A stretch of DNA of 64,000 nucleotides from Nocardioides acrostichi (GTDB lineage: Bacteria; Actinomycetota; Actinomycetes; Propionibacteriales; Nocardioidaceae), in assembly GCF_015319165.1 (NCBI RefSeq), contig NZ_JADIVZ010000002.1, positions 310,001-374,000 of the forward strand, given 5' to 3'. Of this stretch, positions 28,589 through 36,409 are shown piece after piece. The position numbers and the translations under genes are program-made. The notes beneath the pieces are model-generated. The model was given only the letters and a program-made list of their open reading frames with translations, did no database searches and had not been told where the DNA came from. Each line of letters opens with the position of its first letter. Positions within the stretch are counted from its first letter, which is position 1.

Positions 28589-29835
28589 CAGCCGGCCCGC
28601 CCCGTGCCGGCGCCGGTGCCCGTGCCGGTCCCCGCGCCGGCCTCGGTGTCGAGGTTCTCGACGACGACCGCCAGCGCCTGGCCGACCCCGATGCAGATCG
28701 CGGCCACGCCCCAGCGCTGGCGCTCCTCGCGCAGTCGCTGCACCACGGTGCCGAGGATCCGCGCCCCGGAGGCGCCGAGCGGGTGGCCGAGCGCAATCGC
28801 CCCGCCGCGCGCGTTGACCAGCTCGGGGTCCAGACCGTCCTTGGCCCAGGCGTCGACGCAGGCCAGCGACTGCACCGCGAAGGCCTCGTTGAGCTCGACC
28901 GCCCCGACGTCGCTCCAGTCGACGCCCGCGCGGGCCAGCGCCCGGTGGGCGGCCTCGACGGGAGCGAAGCCGAACAGCTGCGGGTCGCACGCGCTCGCCC
29001 CGCGGCCGGCGATCCGGGCCAGGGGGTCCAGGCCGTAGCGCGATGCCGCGGCCTCGCTGCCCAGCAGCACCGTCGCCGCGCCGTCGGAGAGCGGGCTGGC
29101 GTTGCCCGCCGTGATGGTGCCGTCGCGACGGAAGACGGGCGTGAGGCCCGCGAGCCTCTCCGGCGTCGTGCCCGGCCGGATGCCCTCGTCGCGCGACAGC
29201 TCGGCGCCCTCGACCGGCACCACGAGGTCGTCGTAGAACCCGTCGTCCCACGCCTGGTCGGCGAGTCGATGCGAGCGGGCCGAGAACTCGTCCTGTCGCT
29301 CGCGGGAGATGCCGTACAGCTCGCCGAGCTGCTCGTTGGCCTCGCCCAGCGAGACGGTCCACTCCGCGGGCATCCGGTCGTTGACCAGCCGCCACCCGAG
29401 CGTCGTCGACACGGCGGTGAGGTCGCCCGCGGGGAACGCCTTCTCGCTCTTGGGCAGCACCCACGGCGCGCGGGTCATGGACTCCACGCCACCGGTCACG
29501 ACCACCTCGGCGTCACCGGCCTCGATCGCCCGAGAGCCCTGGATGGCCGCCTCCAGCGAGGAGCCGCAGAGCCGGTTCACGGTGACGCCCGGCACGGTGG
29601 TCGGCACCCCGGCCAGGAGCAGCGCCATCCGAGCGACGTTGCGGTTGTCCTCGCCGGCGCCGTTGGCGTCGCCCCACACGATGTCGTCGATGCGCTCGCG
29701 GTCGAGCCCGGGCACGCGGTCGAGGGCGGCTCCCAGCGACGCGGCCGCCAGGTCGTCGGGGCGCACGCCCGAGAGGGCGCCGCCGAACCTGCCGAAGGGC
29801 GTGCGGACGGCGGTGTAGACGAAGGCGTGGCTCAT
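28588..29835 (-). CDS. pcaF: 3-oxoadipyl-CoA thiolase
   Basis: 415 residues. Thiolase catalytic residues: Cys in VNRLCGSSLEAAIQG near residue 90, His in GGAIALGHPLGASGARI, and the second Cys in AAICIGVGQALAVVVENL. It splits 3-oxoadipyl-CoA into succinyl-CoA and acetyl-CoA, the last pathway step. After the normal family end (VVVENLD) there is a Gly/Thr/Ala tail of about 18 residues (TEAGAGTGTGTGAGTG) made by a short-repeat DNA stretch at 28591-28645; this is unusual and probably unstructured. Confidence 0.93.
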   Translation of the reverse strand: MSHAFVYTAVRTPFGRFGGALSGVRPDDLAAASLGAALDRVPGLDRERIDDIVWGDANGAGEDNRNVARMALLLAGVPTTVPGVTVNRLCGSSLEAAIQGSRAIEAGDAEVVVTGGVESMTRAPWVLPKSEKAFPAGDLTAVSTTLGWRLVNDRMPAEWTVSLGEANEQLGELYGISRERQDEFSARSHRLADQAWDDGFYDDLVVPVEGAELSRDEGIRPGTTPERLAGLTPVFRRDGTITAGNASPLSDGAATVLLGSEAAASRYGLDPLARIAGRGASACDPQLFGFAPVEAAHRALARAGVDWSDVGAVELNEAFAVQSLACVDAWAKDGLDPELVNARGGAIALGHPLGASGARILGTVVQRLREERQRWGVAAICIGVGQALAVVVENLDTEAGAGTGTGTGAGTGRAG

Positions 29836-31145
29836 GAGGGTTCCTCGAGGGTCTGGGCCGGGGCGTCGACGTCGCCCAGATCGACCAGCACCTGCTGAGC
29901 GATCCTGAAGGCGGTGTTGGCGTCGGGCACGCCGCAGTAGATCGCGGTCTGCAACAGCAGCTCCTCGATCTCCGCGACGGTGACGCCGTTGCGGCGCGCG
30001 GCGCGCACGTGCATGGCCAGCTCCTCGTGGTGCCCGCGGGCCACCAGCGCGGTCAGGGTGATGAGCGACCGGGAGCGGCGGTCGAGGCCGGGGCGGGTCC
30101 AGATCGACCCCCACGCGTACTCGGTGATGAGGGCCTGGAAGTCGCGGGTGAAGCCGGTCGTGCGGCCAGCGGCCCGGTCCACGTGCTCGTCGCCGAGCAC
30201 CTCGCGGCGCACCGTCATGCCGGCCTCCCGCACCTGGGCCACGCTCAGCGTGTCGCGCTCGCTGGGCCGGTTCTGGCCGGACTGGCGCTCGTGAGGCTGG
30301 TCGAGAGGCTGGTCGAGAGGCTGGTCGAAGGGGAGGCCCAGGGCGTGGTTGCGCACCAGTCGTGCCACCTCGGCAGGCTGCTCGGCCGGCGGCAGGTGGG
30401 CGGCGTCGGCGAGCTCGACGTAGGAGGCCTCGCGCACGCCCTCGGCGATCGCGCGCAGCCCGGCCGGGGGCGTGACCAGATCGTCGGCGCCGGCCACGGC
30501 GAGCACGGGCGCGACGATCTCGCCGAGCCGCTCTCTCACGTCGAAGCTGCCGAGCGCGGAGCAGACGGCGGCGTAGCCGAGGTCGCCGGCATCGGCGAGG
30601 GCGTGCAGCAGCGCCGAGCCGGTGGCGCCGTCGCGCTCGAGGAAGCCGGGCGCGAACCACCGCTCGGCCGAGGTCGAGACGAGAGCGGGAGTGCCCGAGG
30701 CGAGCACGGTCTCGACGCGTTCGGCCCACGACTCCGGGGTGCCGATGCGCGCCCCGGTGGCGAGCAGCACGGCCGACCGCACGCGCGCGGGTGCGTCGAG
30801 CAGCAACTGCAGGCCGACGCAGCCGCCCACGGAGTCGCCGGCGTAGTCGAAGCTCGCCGGCGGCGCCCCCGGCCGGGTGTCGGCCAGCACGTCGACCGCG
30901 TCGAGGACATCGCGGGCCAGGGCGGCCATGCTCAGCGTGGGCGGCCCCGAGGCGACGTCGTGGTCGGCGTAGGCGCCGTGGTGGGTGCCGTGCCCTGGCA
31001 GGTCGAAACCGACCACCTGGAAGTCTCCGGCGAGACGTGCCGCCACGTCTCCCCACAGGGACCGTGCCGAGGTGCCCAGCGAGGGGCCCAGCACGAGCAG
31101 GGGCAGGTGGGGCCGTCCGCCGAGACGGACCAGGGTGACGGTCAT
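29832..31145 (-). CDS. pcaL: PcaL: fused 3-oxoadipate enol-lactonase and 4-carboxymuconolactone decarboxylase
   Basis: 437 residues. Residues 1-270 are an alpha/beta-hydrolase (PcaD-like): GPSLGTSARSLW, FDLPGHGTH, nucleophile Ser in YAGDSVGGCVGLQLLL, Asp in VAGADDLVTPP, His in LADAAHLPPAEQP. Residues 310-425 are the AhpD-like PcaC domain (RREVLGDEHVDRA, GSIWTRPGLDRRSRSLITL, MHVRAARRNGVTVAEIEELL). The linker has three copies of DQPL/DQPH coded by a 12-bp tandem repeat at 30294-30329. The fusion catalyses two consecutive steps, from 4-carboxymuconolactone to 3-oxoadipate, and is known from Streptomyces and Rhodococcus. Confidence 0.93.
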   Translation of the reverse strand: MTVTLVRLGGRPHLPLLVLGPSLGTSARSLWGDVAARLAGDFQVVGFDLPGHGTHHGAYADHDVASGPPTLSMAALARDVLDAVDVLADTRPGAPPASFDYAGDSVGGCVGLQLLLDAPARVRSAVLLATGARIGTPESWAERVETVLASGTPALVSTSAERWFAPGFLERDGATGSALLHALADAGDLGYAAVCSALGSFDVRERLGEIVAPVLAVAGADDLVTPPAGLRAIAEGVREASYVELADAAHLPPAEQPAEVARLVRNHALGLPFDQPLDQPLDQPHERQSGQNRPSERDTLSVAQVREAGMTVRREVLGDEHVDRAAGRTTGFTRDFQALITEYAWGSIWTRPGLDRRSRSLITLTALVARGHHEELAMHVRAARRNGVTVAEIEELLLQTAIYCGVPDANTAFRIAQQVLVDLGDVDAPAQTLEEPS

Positions 31146-32392
31146 GAGGGCACCTCCGGTGCGGTCGCTCGGTCGAGGATCTGGGCGCAGGCGTGCTCGG
31201 CCAGACCCAGGTAGCCCTCCGCGCCGCCGGGGGAGCGGCCGACCAGCCCCGCCATCACGCGCTGCTCGGAGTCGACCCCCGCGGTGGCGTCGAGGTGAGC
31301 GCGCATGACGTCGGGATGGATCTCGAGGGAGCCCACCAAGGCGGTGGCCAACTCGGCTCCCGCCGCCACCTGCCGGGCGAGGTCGGCGAGCACGGCCGCC
31401 TCGGCATGCCACGCGCCCGGCGCGCGCTGGGAGGCCTGCTGACCGGCGGCGACGTGCAGGGTCGAGGCCAGCCCGGGAGCCGTCAGTGCGAGCCTGCGCA
31501 GCAGCGTGGCGCGCACCGGGTTGGACTTGTGCGGCATGGTCGAGCTGCCACCGCCGTCGGCCTCGGTGACCTCGCCGACGTCGGTCGAGCCGAGTAGGAG
31601 CACGTCGCCGGCCAGCAGCCCCCACGCATCGGCACAACGTACGAGGGCGTCGCCGGCCCGGGTGATCGGGGTGCGCACCGTGTGCCACGGCGTCACCAGC
31701 CTCAGCTCGAGCGCATCGGCGGCGTGGGCGAGCACCGCGGCAGCGCGGTCTCGCTCGCCCGCGCAGAGCTCCAGGAGCGCGGCCGAGGTGCCGACCGCTC
31801 CGCCCGCCTGGATCGGCCAGCCGCGTCGGGTCGCGGCGGCGAGGTCGTCGGCGGCGTCGAGCACCGCGGCCAGCCAGCCGGAGGCGACGAGGCCGAAGGT
31901 GGTGGGCGTGGCCGCCTGGGTCAGGGTGCGCCCGAGCATCGGCGTCGAGACGTGGGCGCGTACCAGGTGGGCGAGCGAGGCCACCTGCTCGTCGAGCGCT
32001 CGGGCGATGCGAGCCGCGGCCTCGCGCAGGCAGAGCACGAGCGCGGTGTCGACGACGTCTTGACTGGTCAACCCGCGATGCAGCCAGCGAGCCGCCTCGA
32101 CCTCGCCCCGCGACTCGGCGCGCTCGCGCAGCAGGGCGACCAGCCCGCTCACCGGGGTGCCGGTCGCGACGGCCGCCTGCGCCAGCGTCGCGACGTCGCC
32201 GGCACCGGCCAGGGAGGTCACCTCGACCCGGGCCGCGGCGGGCGCGACGCCCGCAGTCACCAAGGCGTCGAGCCACGCCTGTTCGACGTCGAGCATGGCG
32301 CGCAGCAGCGCGGCCGACGACATCAGGTCGCCGGCCAGGTGGTCGCCGGGTCGAAGCAGCGAGGACGCCGCAGCAGCGGCTTCGTGCGTCAT
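31142..32392 (-). CDS. pcaB: 3-carboxy-cis,cis-muconate cycloisomerase
   Basis: 416 residues, fumarase/aspartase superfamily. The signature loop GGGSSTMPHKSNPVRA holds the catalytic Ser; RGLTSQDVVDTALVL and RTLTQAATPTTFG are conserved substrate-site segments. The enzyme cyclises 3-carboxymuconate to 4-carboxymuconolactone. The C-terminal domain is short, as in bacterial PcaB. ATG overlaps the pcaG stop; its own stop overlaps the pcaL start. It differs from purB in this window, a longer member of the same superfamily. Confidence 0.92.
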   Translation of the reverse strand: MTHEAAAAASSLLRPGDHLAGDLMSSAALLRAMLDVEQAWLDALVTAGVAPAAARVEVTSLAGAGDVATLAQAAVATGTPVSGLVALLRERAESRGEVEAARWLHRGLTSQDVVDTALVLCLREAAARIARALDEQVASLAHLVRAHVSTPMLGRTLTQAATPTTFGLVASGWLAAVLDAADDLAAATRRGWPIQAGGAVGTSAALLELCAGERDRAAAVLAHAADALELRLVTPWHTVRTPITRAGDALVRCADAWGLLAGDVLLLGSTDVGEVTEADGGGSSTMPHKSNPVRATLLRRLALTAPGLASTLHVAAGQQASQRAPGAWHAEAAVLADLARQVAAGAELATALVGSLEIHPDVMRAHLDATAGVDSEQRVMAGLVGRSPGGAEGYLGLAEHACAQILDRATAPEVPS

Positions 32393-32991
32393 CGGCCACC
32401 GGCGCGGGGGTCTCGTGGCCAGCAGAGGAACACGGTCTCGCCCTCCCCTTGGAGTCGTACGTCGAATCGGTAGCCCGGGTCGTCGGCGGCCATCACCAGC
32501 GTGGCACGCCGATCGGCGGCGACGCCGTCGAGCACGCCGTCGCCGCTGGTGCCGTCGACCGGCGTGCCCGGCAGGTAGGCCCGGGTCAGCAGCCGGTCGA
32601 GCAGGCCGCGGGCGAAGACCGCCAGCGAGACGTAGGCCACCGCGCCGCCACGAGGGGTGACCGGGGGCAGTGTGGTGAAGGACCACCAGCCCTCCTCGTC
32701 GGTGGCGCAGCGGCCGAAGCCGGTGAAGGTGTGGCCGTCGCGGCGCAGACTGCCCGGTGCGGTGGCCGGACGCCCGTCGGCACCGGCCTGCCACAGTTCG
32801 ACGAGCGCGTCGGGCACGGGCGCGCCCTCGCCGTCGAGCACGCGTCCGGCGAGGCGGACGGCGCCCGCGTCGCCGGGTGCCACCAGATGCCGGTCGCCGG
32901 GCCAGGGCAGGGCATCGTGGAAGAAGGGGCCGACGGTCTGGCCGACGGTGGGCACGAGGCCGGACCCGCTCTGGGTCGTCGGCTGGGTCAT
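32389..32991 (-). CDS. pcaG: Protocatechuate 3,4-dioxygenase, alpha subunit
   Basis: 200 residues. The intradiol dioxygenase beta-sandwich is present (TVGQTVGPFFHDALPW, RVLDGEGAPVPDALVELWQA, FGRCATDEEGWWSFTT), but, as in all PcaG subunits, the full Tyr2His2 iron site is absent; the subunit shapes the active site of PcaH. Together they open the protocatechuate ring to 3-carboxy-cis,cis-muconate. Overlaps pcaH by one base. Confidence 0.93.
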   Translation of the reverse strand: MTQPTTQSGSGLVPTVGQTVGPFFHDALPWPGDRHLVAPGDAGAVRLAGRVLDGEGAPVPDALVELWQAGADGRPATAPGSLRRDGHTFTGFGRCATDEEGWWSFTTLPPVTPRGGAVAYVSLAVFARGLLDRLLTRAYLPGTPVDGTSGDGVLDGVAADRRATLVMAADDPGYRFDVRLQGEGETVFLCWPRDPRAGGR

Positions 32992-33767
32992 CAGGTCTCC
33001 TCGGCAGGGGTGCGGTGGGCGCCCGTGAGCACGATGTCCCACCGGTATCCCATGAGGAACTCCGGCTCGGAGAGGTCGTGCGCGTAGGAGGCGACCAACC
33101 GGTCGCGGTCGCCCCGGTCGGCGATGCCCTGGTAGATCGGGTCGAGGGGGAGCAGCGGGTCGCCCGGGAAGTACATCTGCGTCACGATCCGCTGCACGAA
33201 CTCGGTGCCGAAGAGCGAGAAGTGGATGTGGGCCGGCCGCCAGGCGTTGAGGTGGTTGCGCCAGGGGTAGGGCCCGGGCTTGATCGTGGTGAAGGAGTAG
33301 TGGCCCGCCTCGTCGGTGAGGCAGCGGCCCATGCCCGTGAAGTGCGGGTCGAGAGGCGCGGGGTGCTGGTCGCGCTGATGGATGTAGCGGCCGCCGGCGT
33401 TGGCCTGCCACACCTCCACCAGTTGGCCGCGCACCGGTCGGCCGTCGCCGTCGAGGACTCGCCCGGTCACCCGGATCCGTTCGCCGATCGGCTCGCCCTG
33501 CGGATGGATGGTGAGGTCGGACTCGACCGCGGCGACGTCGCGGTGGGAGAAGACCGGCGACCACATCTCCAGCCCCTCGGGGTCGGCTGGGTGCAAGGCC
33601 TTGGTCGGATGCCGCAGGACGGTGGAGCGGTAGGGGGCGTAGTCCAGGCGGGTGGCGCCTCGGAGTCCGGCCGGGTCACGGTCCTCGCCGGCCGTCGAGT
33701 CGAGCGCGAGGGAGGCGATCTCGTCGTCGATCTGCGCCTGGCTGCACGCGGGGGAGGTGCCGGTCAT
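32991..33767 (-). CDS. pcaH: Protocatechuate 3,4-dioxygenase, beta subunit (iron-binding)
   Basis: 258 residues. Non-haem Fe(III) ligands are visible: Tyr in LDYAPYRSTVLRHPTK-region and in GGRYIHQRDQHPAPLDPHF, and His pair around RPAHIHFSLFG. VEVWQANAGGRYIH and FTGMGRCLTDEAGHYSF are family motifs. First gene of the pcaHGBLFIJ operon. ATG 33767 is preceded 7 nt away by TAGGTT, so the operon mRNA is probably leaderless. Divergent from pobA with a shared 104-bp control region. Confidence 0.94.
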   Translation of the reverse strand: MTGTSPACSQAQIDDEIASLALDSTAGEDRDPAGLRGATRLDYAPYRSTVLRHPTKALHPADPEGLEMWSPVFSHRDVAAVESDLTIHPQGEPIGERIRVTGRVLDGDGRPVRGQLVEVWQANAGGRYIHQRDQHPAPLDPHFTGMGRCLTDEAGHYSFTTIKPGPYPWRNHLNAWRPAHIHFSLFGTEFVQRIVTQMYFPGDPLLPLDPIYQGIADRGDRDRLVASYAHDLSEPEFLMGYRWDIVLTGAHRTPAEET

Positions 33768-33774
33768 GGACGCC

Positions 33775-33865
33775 AACCTAGAACCCCGCTCGGCGATGCT
33801 TCCACGGTCCGTTTCCGCTGAGCGGAAGAGAAGGGCTCCCGTTGCACACGCCGGCGGCCTAGCGT
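33775..33865. promoter_or_regulatory. Divergent pcaH/pobA control region with a central IclR-type operator
   Basis: The -10 boxes are TAGGTT on the minus strand (33780-33775, 7 nt before the pcaH ATG) and TAGCGT on the plus strand (33860-33865, 6 nt before the pobA ATG). Exactly between them is TTCCG-N5-CGGAA (33813-33827), centred at 33820, which is 52-53 bp from each start codon. No good -35 box is seen on either side. Site placement near -53 of two leaderless promoters fits an activator that serves both, as for PcaR/PobR-type IclR proteins. Confidence 0.75.
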
Positions 33866-33871
33866 GCGCCC

Positions 33872-35083
33872 ATGCCCGCGCAGCCTGCACACTCCCTCTC
33901 CGTCCCGGTCGTGATCGTCGGCGGAGGTCCCGCGGGTCTGCTGCTCTCGCACCTGCTGGCCAGCGAGGGAGTCGAGTCGCTGGTGCTGGAGTCGCGCAGC
34001 CGCGCCCGGATCGAGGCCACGCACCGCGCTGGCATCCTCGAGCAGGGCAGCGTGCGGCTGCTCGCCGAGACCGGCGTCTCCGACCGCGTGCACCGCGACG
34101 GCCACGAGCACCGGGGCATCAACCTGCGCGTGGGGGGAGTCTCGCACCGCATCGACTTCCAGCGGCTCGCCGGTGCCTCGACCTGGCTCTACCCGCAGAC
34201 CGAGGTCTTCGTCGACCTGGCCGACGCTCGGGAGCGCGACGGCGGCGAGGTGCTCTTCGAGGTCACCGACACCGAGGTCGACGGCCTCGCCACGCCCACC
34301 CCTCGGGTGCGCTTCACCCAGGGCGGGGAGGCCCGCGAGGTGACCTGCGAGGTGGTCGTCGGCGCCGACGGATCCCGCAGCATGTGCCGCGACCTGGTGC
34401 CCAAGGGTGAGCGCCGGCGCTTCGGCCGCACCTACCCGTTCGCCTGGTTCGGGATCCTCGCCGAGGCCCCGATGTCGTCGCAGGAATTGATCTACACCCA
34501 CTCCGAGCGCGGTTTCGCGCTGATCAGCTCGCGCACCGAGACCCTCCAACGGATGTACTTCCAGTGCGACCCGAACGCGAACCCCGACACGTGGGCCGAC
34601 GAGGCGATCTGGGCCGAGCTCCAGGCGCGGGTGAGTGGTCACGACGGGCTCGAGCTGGCCGAGGGCCCGATCGTCGAGCGCAGCGTGCTGCCCTTCCGCA
34701 GCTTCGTCCAGGAGCCGATGCGCCACGGCCGCCTCGTGCTGGCGGGCGACGCCGCGCACACCGTGCCGCCCACCGGCGCCAAGGGCCTCAACCTCGCGCT
34801 GCGCGACGTCGAGATCCTGGCCCAGGAGCTGCCCCGCGCGCTGCGCCAGGGCGGCGCCATGCCGGCGTTGGACGACTACTCCGCGCGGGCCCTGGCGCGG
34901 GTGTGGAAGGCGCAGCACTTCTCCTACTGGATGACCACCATGCTGCACCGCCCCGACGGCGACCCCGAGCAGGTGGACTTCGACGTGCGCCGCTCAATCG
35001 GTGAGATCGAGACGCTCGTCGACTCCGAGGCCGGCCGGCGCTACCTCGCCGAGGGCTACACCGGGTGGCCCACCACCCCCTGA
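33872..35083 (+). CDS. pobA: 4-Hydroxybenzoate 3-monooxygenase
   Basis: 403 residues, class A flavoprotein hydroxylase. FAD motifs: VVIVGGGPAGLLLSHLL at the N-terminus, the NAD(P)H/FAD motif VVVGADGSRSMCR near residue 165, and VLAGDAAHTVPPTGAKGLN near residue 290. RAGILEQGSVRLL and the WLYPQTEVFVDLA stretch are typical of PobA. It makes protocatechuate from 4-hydroxybenzoate. Leaderless start at 33872 (TAGCGT 6 nt upstream). Followed 46 bp later by an IclR gene on the same strand. Confidence 0.95.
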   Translation: MPAQPAHSLSVPVVIVGGGPAGLLLSHLLASEGVESLVLESRSRARIEATHRAGILEQGSVRLLAETGVSDRVHRDGHEHRGINLRVGGVSHRIDFQRLAGASTWLYPQTEVFVDLADARERDGGEVLFEVTDTEVDGLATPTPRVRFTQGGEAREVTCEVVVGADGSRSMCRDLVPKGERRRFGRTYPFAWFGILAEAPMSSQELIYTHSERGFALISSRTETLQRMYFQCDPNANPDTWADEAIWAELQARVSGHDGLELAEGPIVERSVLPFRSFVQEPMRHGRLVLAGDAAHTVPPTGAKGLNLALRDVEILAQELPRALRQGGAMPALDDYSARALARVWKAQHFSYWMTTMLHRPDGDPEQVDFDVRRSIGEIETLVDSEAGRRYLAEGYTGWPTTP

Positions 35084-35129
35084 GCCGCGGCGACGCGCCG
35101 GGCGGCGGTGCAGTGGGAGCATTCGGGTC

Positions 35130-35882
35130 ATGGCAGGTGGCAGCACACGACCGGGCGTCAGCGTCACCCGCCGTGCGCTGGACCTGCTCGGGGCCTTCGA
35201 CGCCGACCACCGCTCGCTGTCGTTGAGCGAGCTCGCCCAGCGGGCCGGGTTGCCGCTCACGACCACTCATCGTCTGGTGGGCGAGCTGGTCGACTGGGGC
35301 GCCCTGCGTCGTCTCGACGACGCCGGCTACGTCGTCGGCCGCCGGCTGTGGGACGTCGGGCTCCTGGCCCCGGTCGACGACGACCTCGTCGACCTCGCCT
35401 CGCCGCACCTGCACGACCTGTTCGCCGTGACCCGGGCGACGGTGCACCTCGCGGTGCGCGAGGACACCGAGGCGCTCTACGTCTCGCGGCTGCGCGGCAA
35501 TGCCTCGGTGCCCGTGGTCAGCACGGTCGGTTCCCGGCTCCCGCTGCACGCGACGGGCGTCGGCAAGGTGCTGCTCGCCCACGCGCCGGACGACGTGGCG
35601 GCGCGGGTGCTGGGCTCGTTGACCCGCGTGACGGCGTACACCGTGGTGCAGCCCGGGGTGTTGGAGCGCCAGCTCACGCGGGTGCGCCGCGACGGCTTCG
35701 CGACGACCGCCGAGGAGATGAGTCTGGGCGCCTGCTCACTCGCCGTGCCGGTGCGCGGACCCGACGACGAGGTGGTGGCCGCGCTCGGCATGGTGGTGCC
35801 ACGGATCGGCCGCGATCGGTCCCGCCTGGTCGGGGCCCTGCAACTGACCGGGCGCAGCATCTCGCGCTCGCTCGCACGCTGA
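35130..35882 (+). CDS. IclR-family regulator of the pca/pob genes
   Basis: 250 residues: winged helix (RRALDLLGAFDADHRSLSLS, LPLTTTHRLVGELVDWGALR) and effector domain (HATGVGKVLLAHAPDDVAAR, SLGACSLAVPVRGPDDEVVAAL). It follows pobA and is the best candidate to bind the pcaH/pobA operator, with protocatechuate, 4-hydroxybenzoate or 3-oxoadipate as possible effectors. The two IclR proteins in the window share length and much of the recognition-helix region (SLTTTHRIARDLAAWGAL against PLTTTHRLVGELVDWGAL). It could also act on the van operator. Confidence 0.85.
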   Translation: MAGGSTRPGVSVTRRALDLLGAFDADHRSLSLSELAQRAGLPLTTTHRLVGELVDWGALRRLDDAGYVVGRRLWDVGLLAPVDDDLVDLASPHLHDLFAVTRATVHLAVREDTEALYVSRLRGNASVPVVSTVGSRLPLHATGVGKVLLAHAPDDVAARVLGSLTRVTAYTVVQPGVLERQLTRVRRDGFATTAEEMSLGACSLAVPVRGPDDEVVAALGMVVPRIGRDRSRLVGALQLTGRSISRSLAR

Positions 35883-35929
35883 ACCGGCCACGCGAGCAGC
35901 GGCCCGCACCCTCCGGCACAATGACAGCC

Positions 35930-36364
35930 ATGACTCAGATCGGACGCGACCTGATGGCCGGCCCCCCGCCCGTGCACCTGCCCCCGGACCCCGCTCAGGA
36001 GCGGTTGTCGGCCGGTGTCGACCGACGCGAGGTGGCCCGCATCTTCCCGGCCTCGCCGTTCGCGTGGGCCGCGATGGCCGGCCAGTCGGCCGAGGGCGAG
36101 ACCGACGACCCCATCACCGTCTATGCCTACGCGCGCGTCGGCTACCACCGCTCGCTGGACATGCTGCGACGCAGCGGCTGGAAGGGGCACGGACCCGTGC
36201 CCTGGTCGCACGAGCCCAACCGCGGCTTCCTCATGTGCCTGGCCCTGCTCGCTCTCGCCGCCCGCGACATCGGCGAGACCGACGAGTGGGAGCGGTGCTC
36301 CACCTTCCTCGCCGAGACCAGCCCCGAGGCCTATCAGGCGCTGCTCGGCGGTCTCGAGGGCTGA
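35930..36364 (+). CDS. DUF3151-family protein
   Basis: 144 residues, matching the actinobacterial DUF3151 family: PPPVHLPPDPAQERLSAG, FPASPFAWAAMA, AYARVGYHRSLDMLRRSGWKG and PWSHEPNRGFLMCLALLALAA. Soluble, all-helical looking, function unknown. ATG 35930 is chosen over ATG 35921 because CACAAT lies 7 nt upstream (leaderless pattern). In mycobacteria a member sits between fba and purA; here the aromatic island separates it from fba. Confidence 0.87.
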   Translation: MTQIGRDLMAGPPPVHLPPDPAQERLSAGVDRREVARIFPASPFAWAAMAGQSAEGETDDPITVYAYARVGYHRSLDMLRRSGWKGHGPVPWSHEPNRGFLMCLALLALAARDIGETDEWERCSTFLAETSPEAYQALLGGLEG

Positions 36365-36368
36365 CCCG

Positions 36369-36397
36369 CGAGAGGCGCGCCGCCGGGCGGCCTCTCG
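36369..36397. terminator. Stem-loop between convergent DUF3151 gene and lysS
   Basis: CGAGAGGC (36369-36376) pairs with GCCTCTCG (36390-36397); the GC-rich interior can extend the stem. It lies 4 bp after the DUF3151 stop and 12 bp before the lysS stop, which converge, so it can end transcription from either side. Confidence 0.65.
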
Positions 36398-36409
36398 ACG
36401 CGCCGGACG

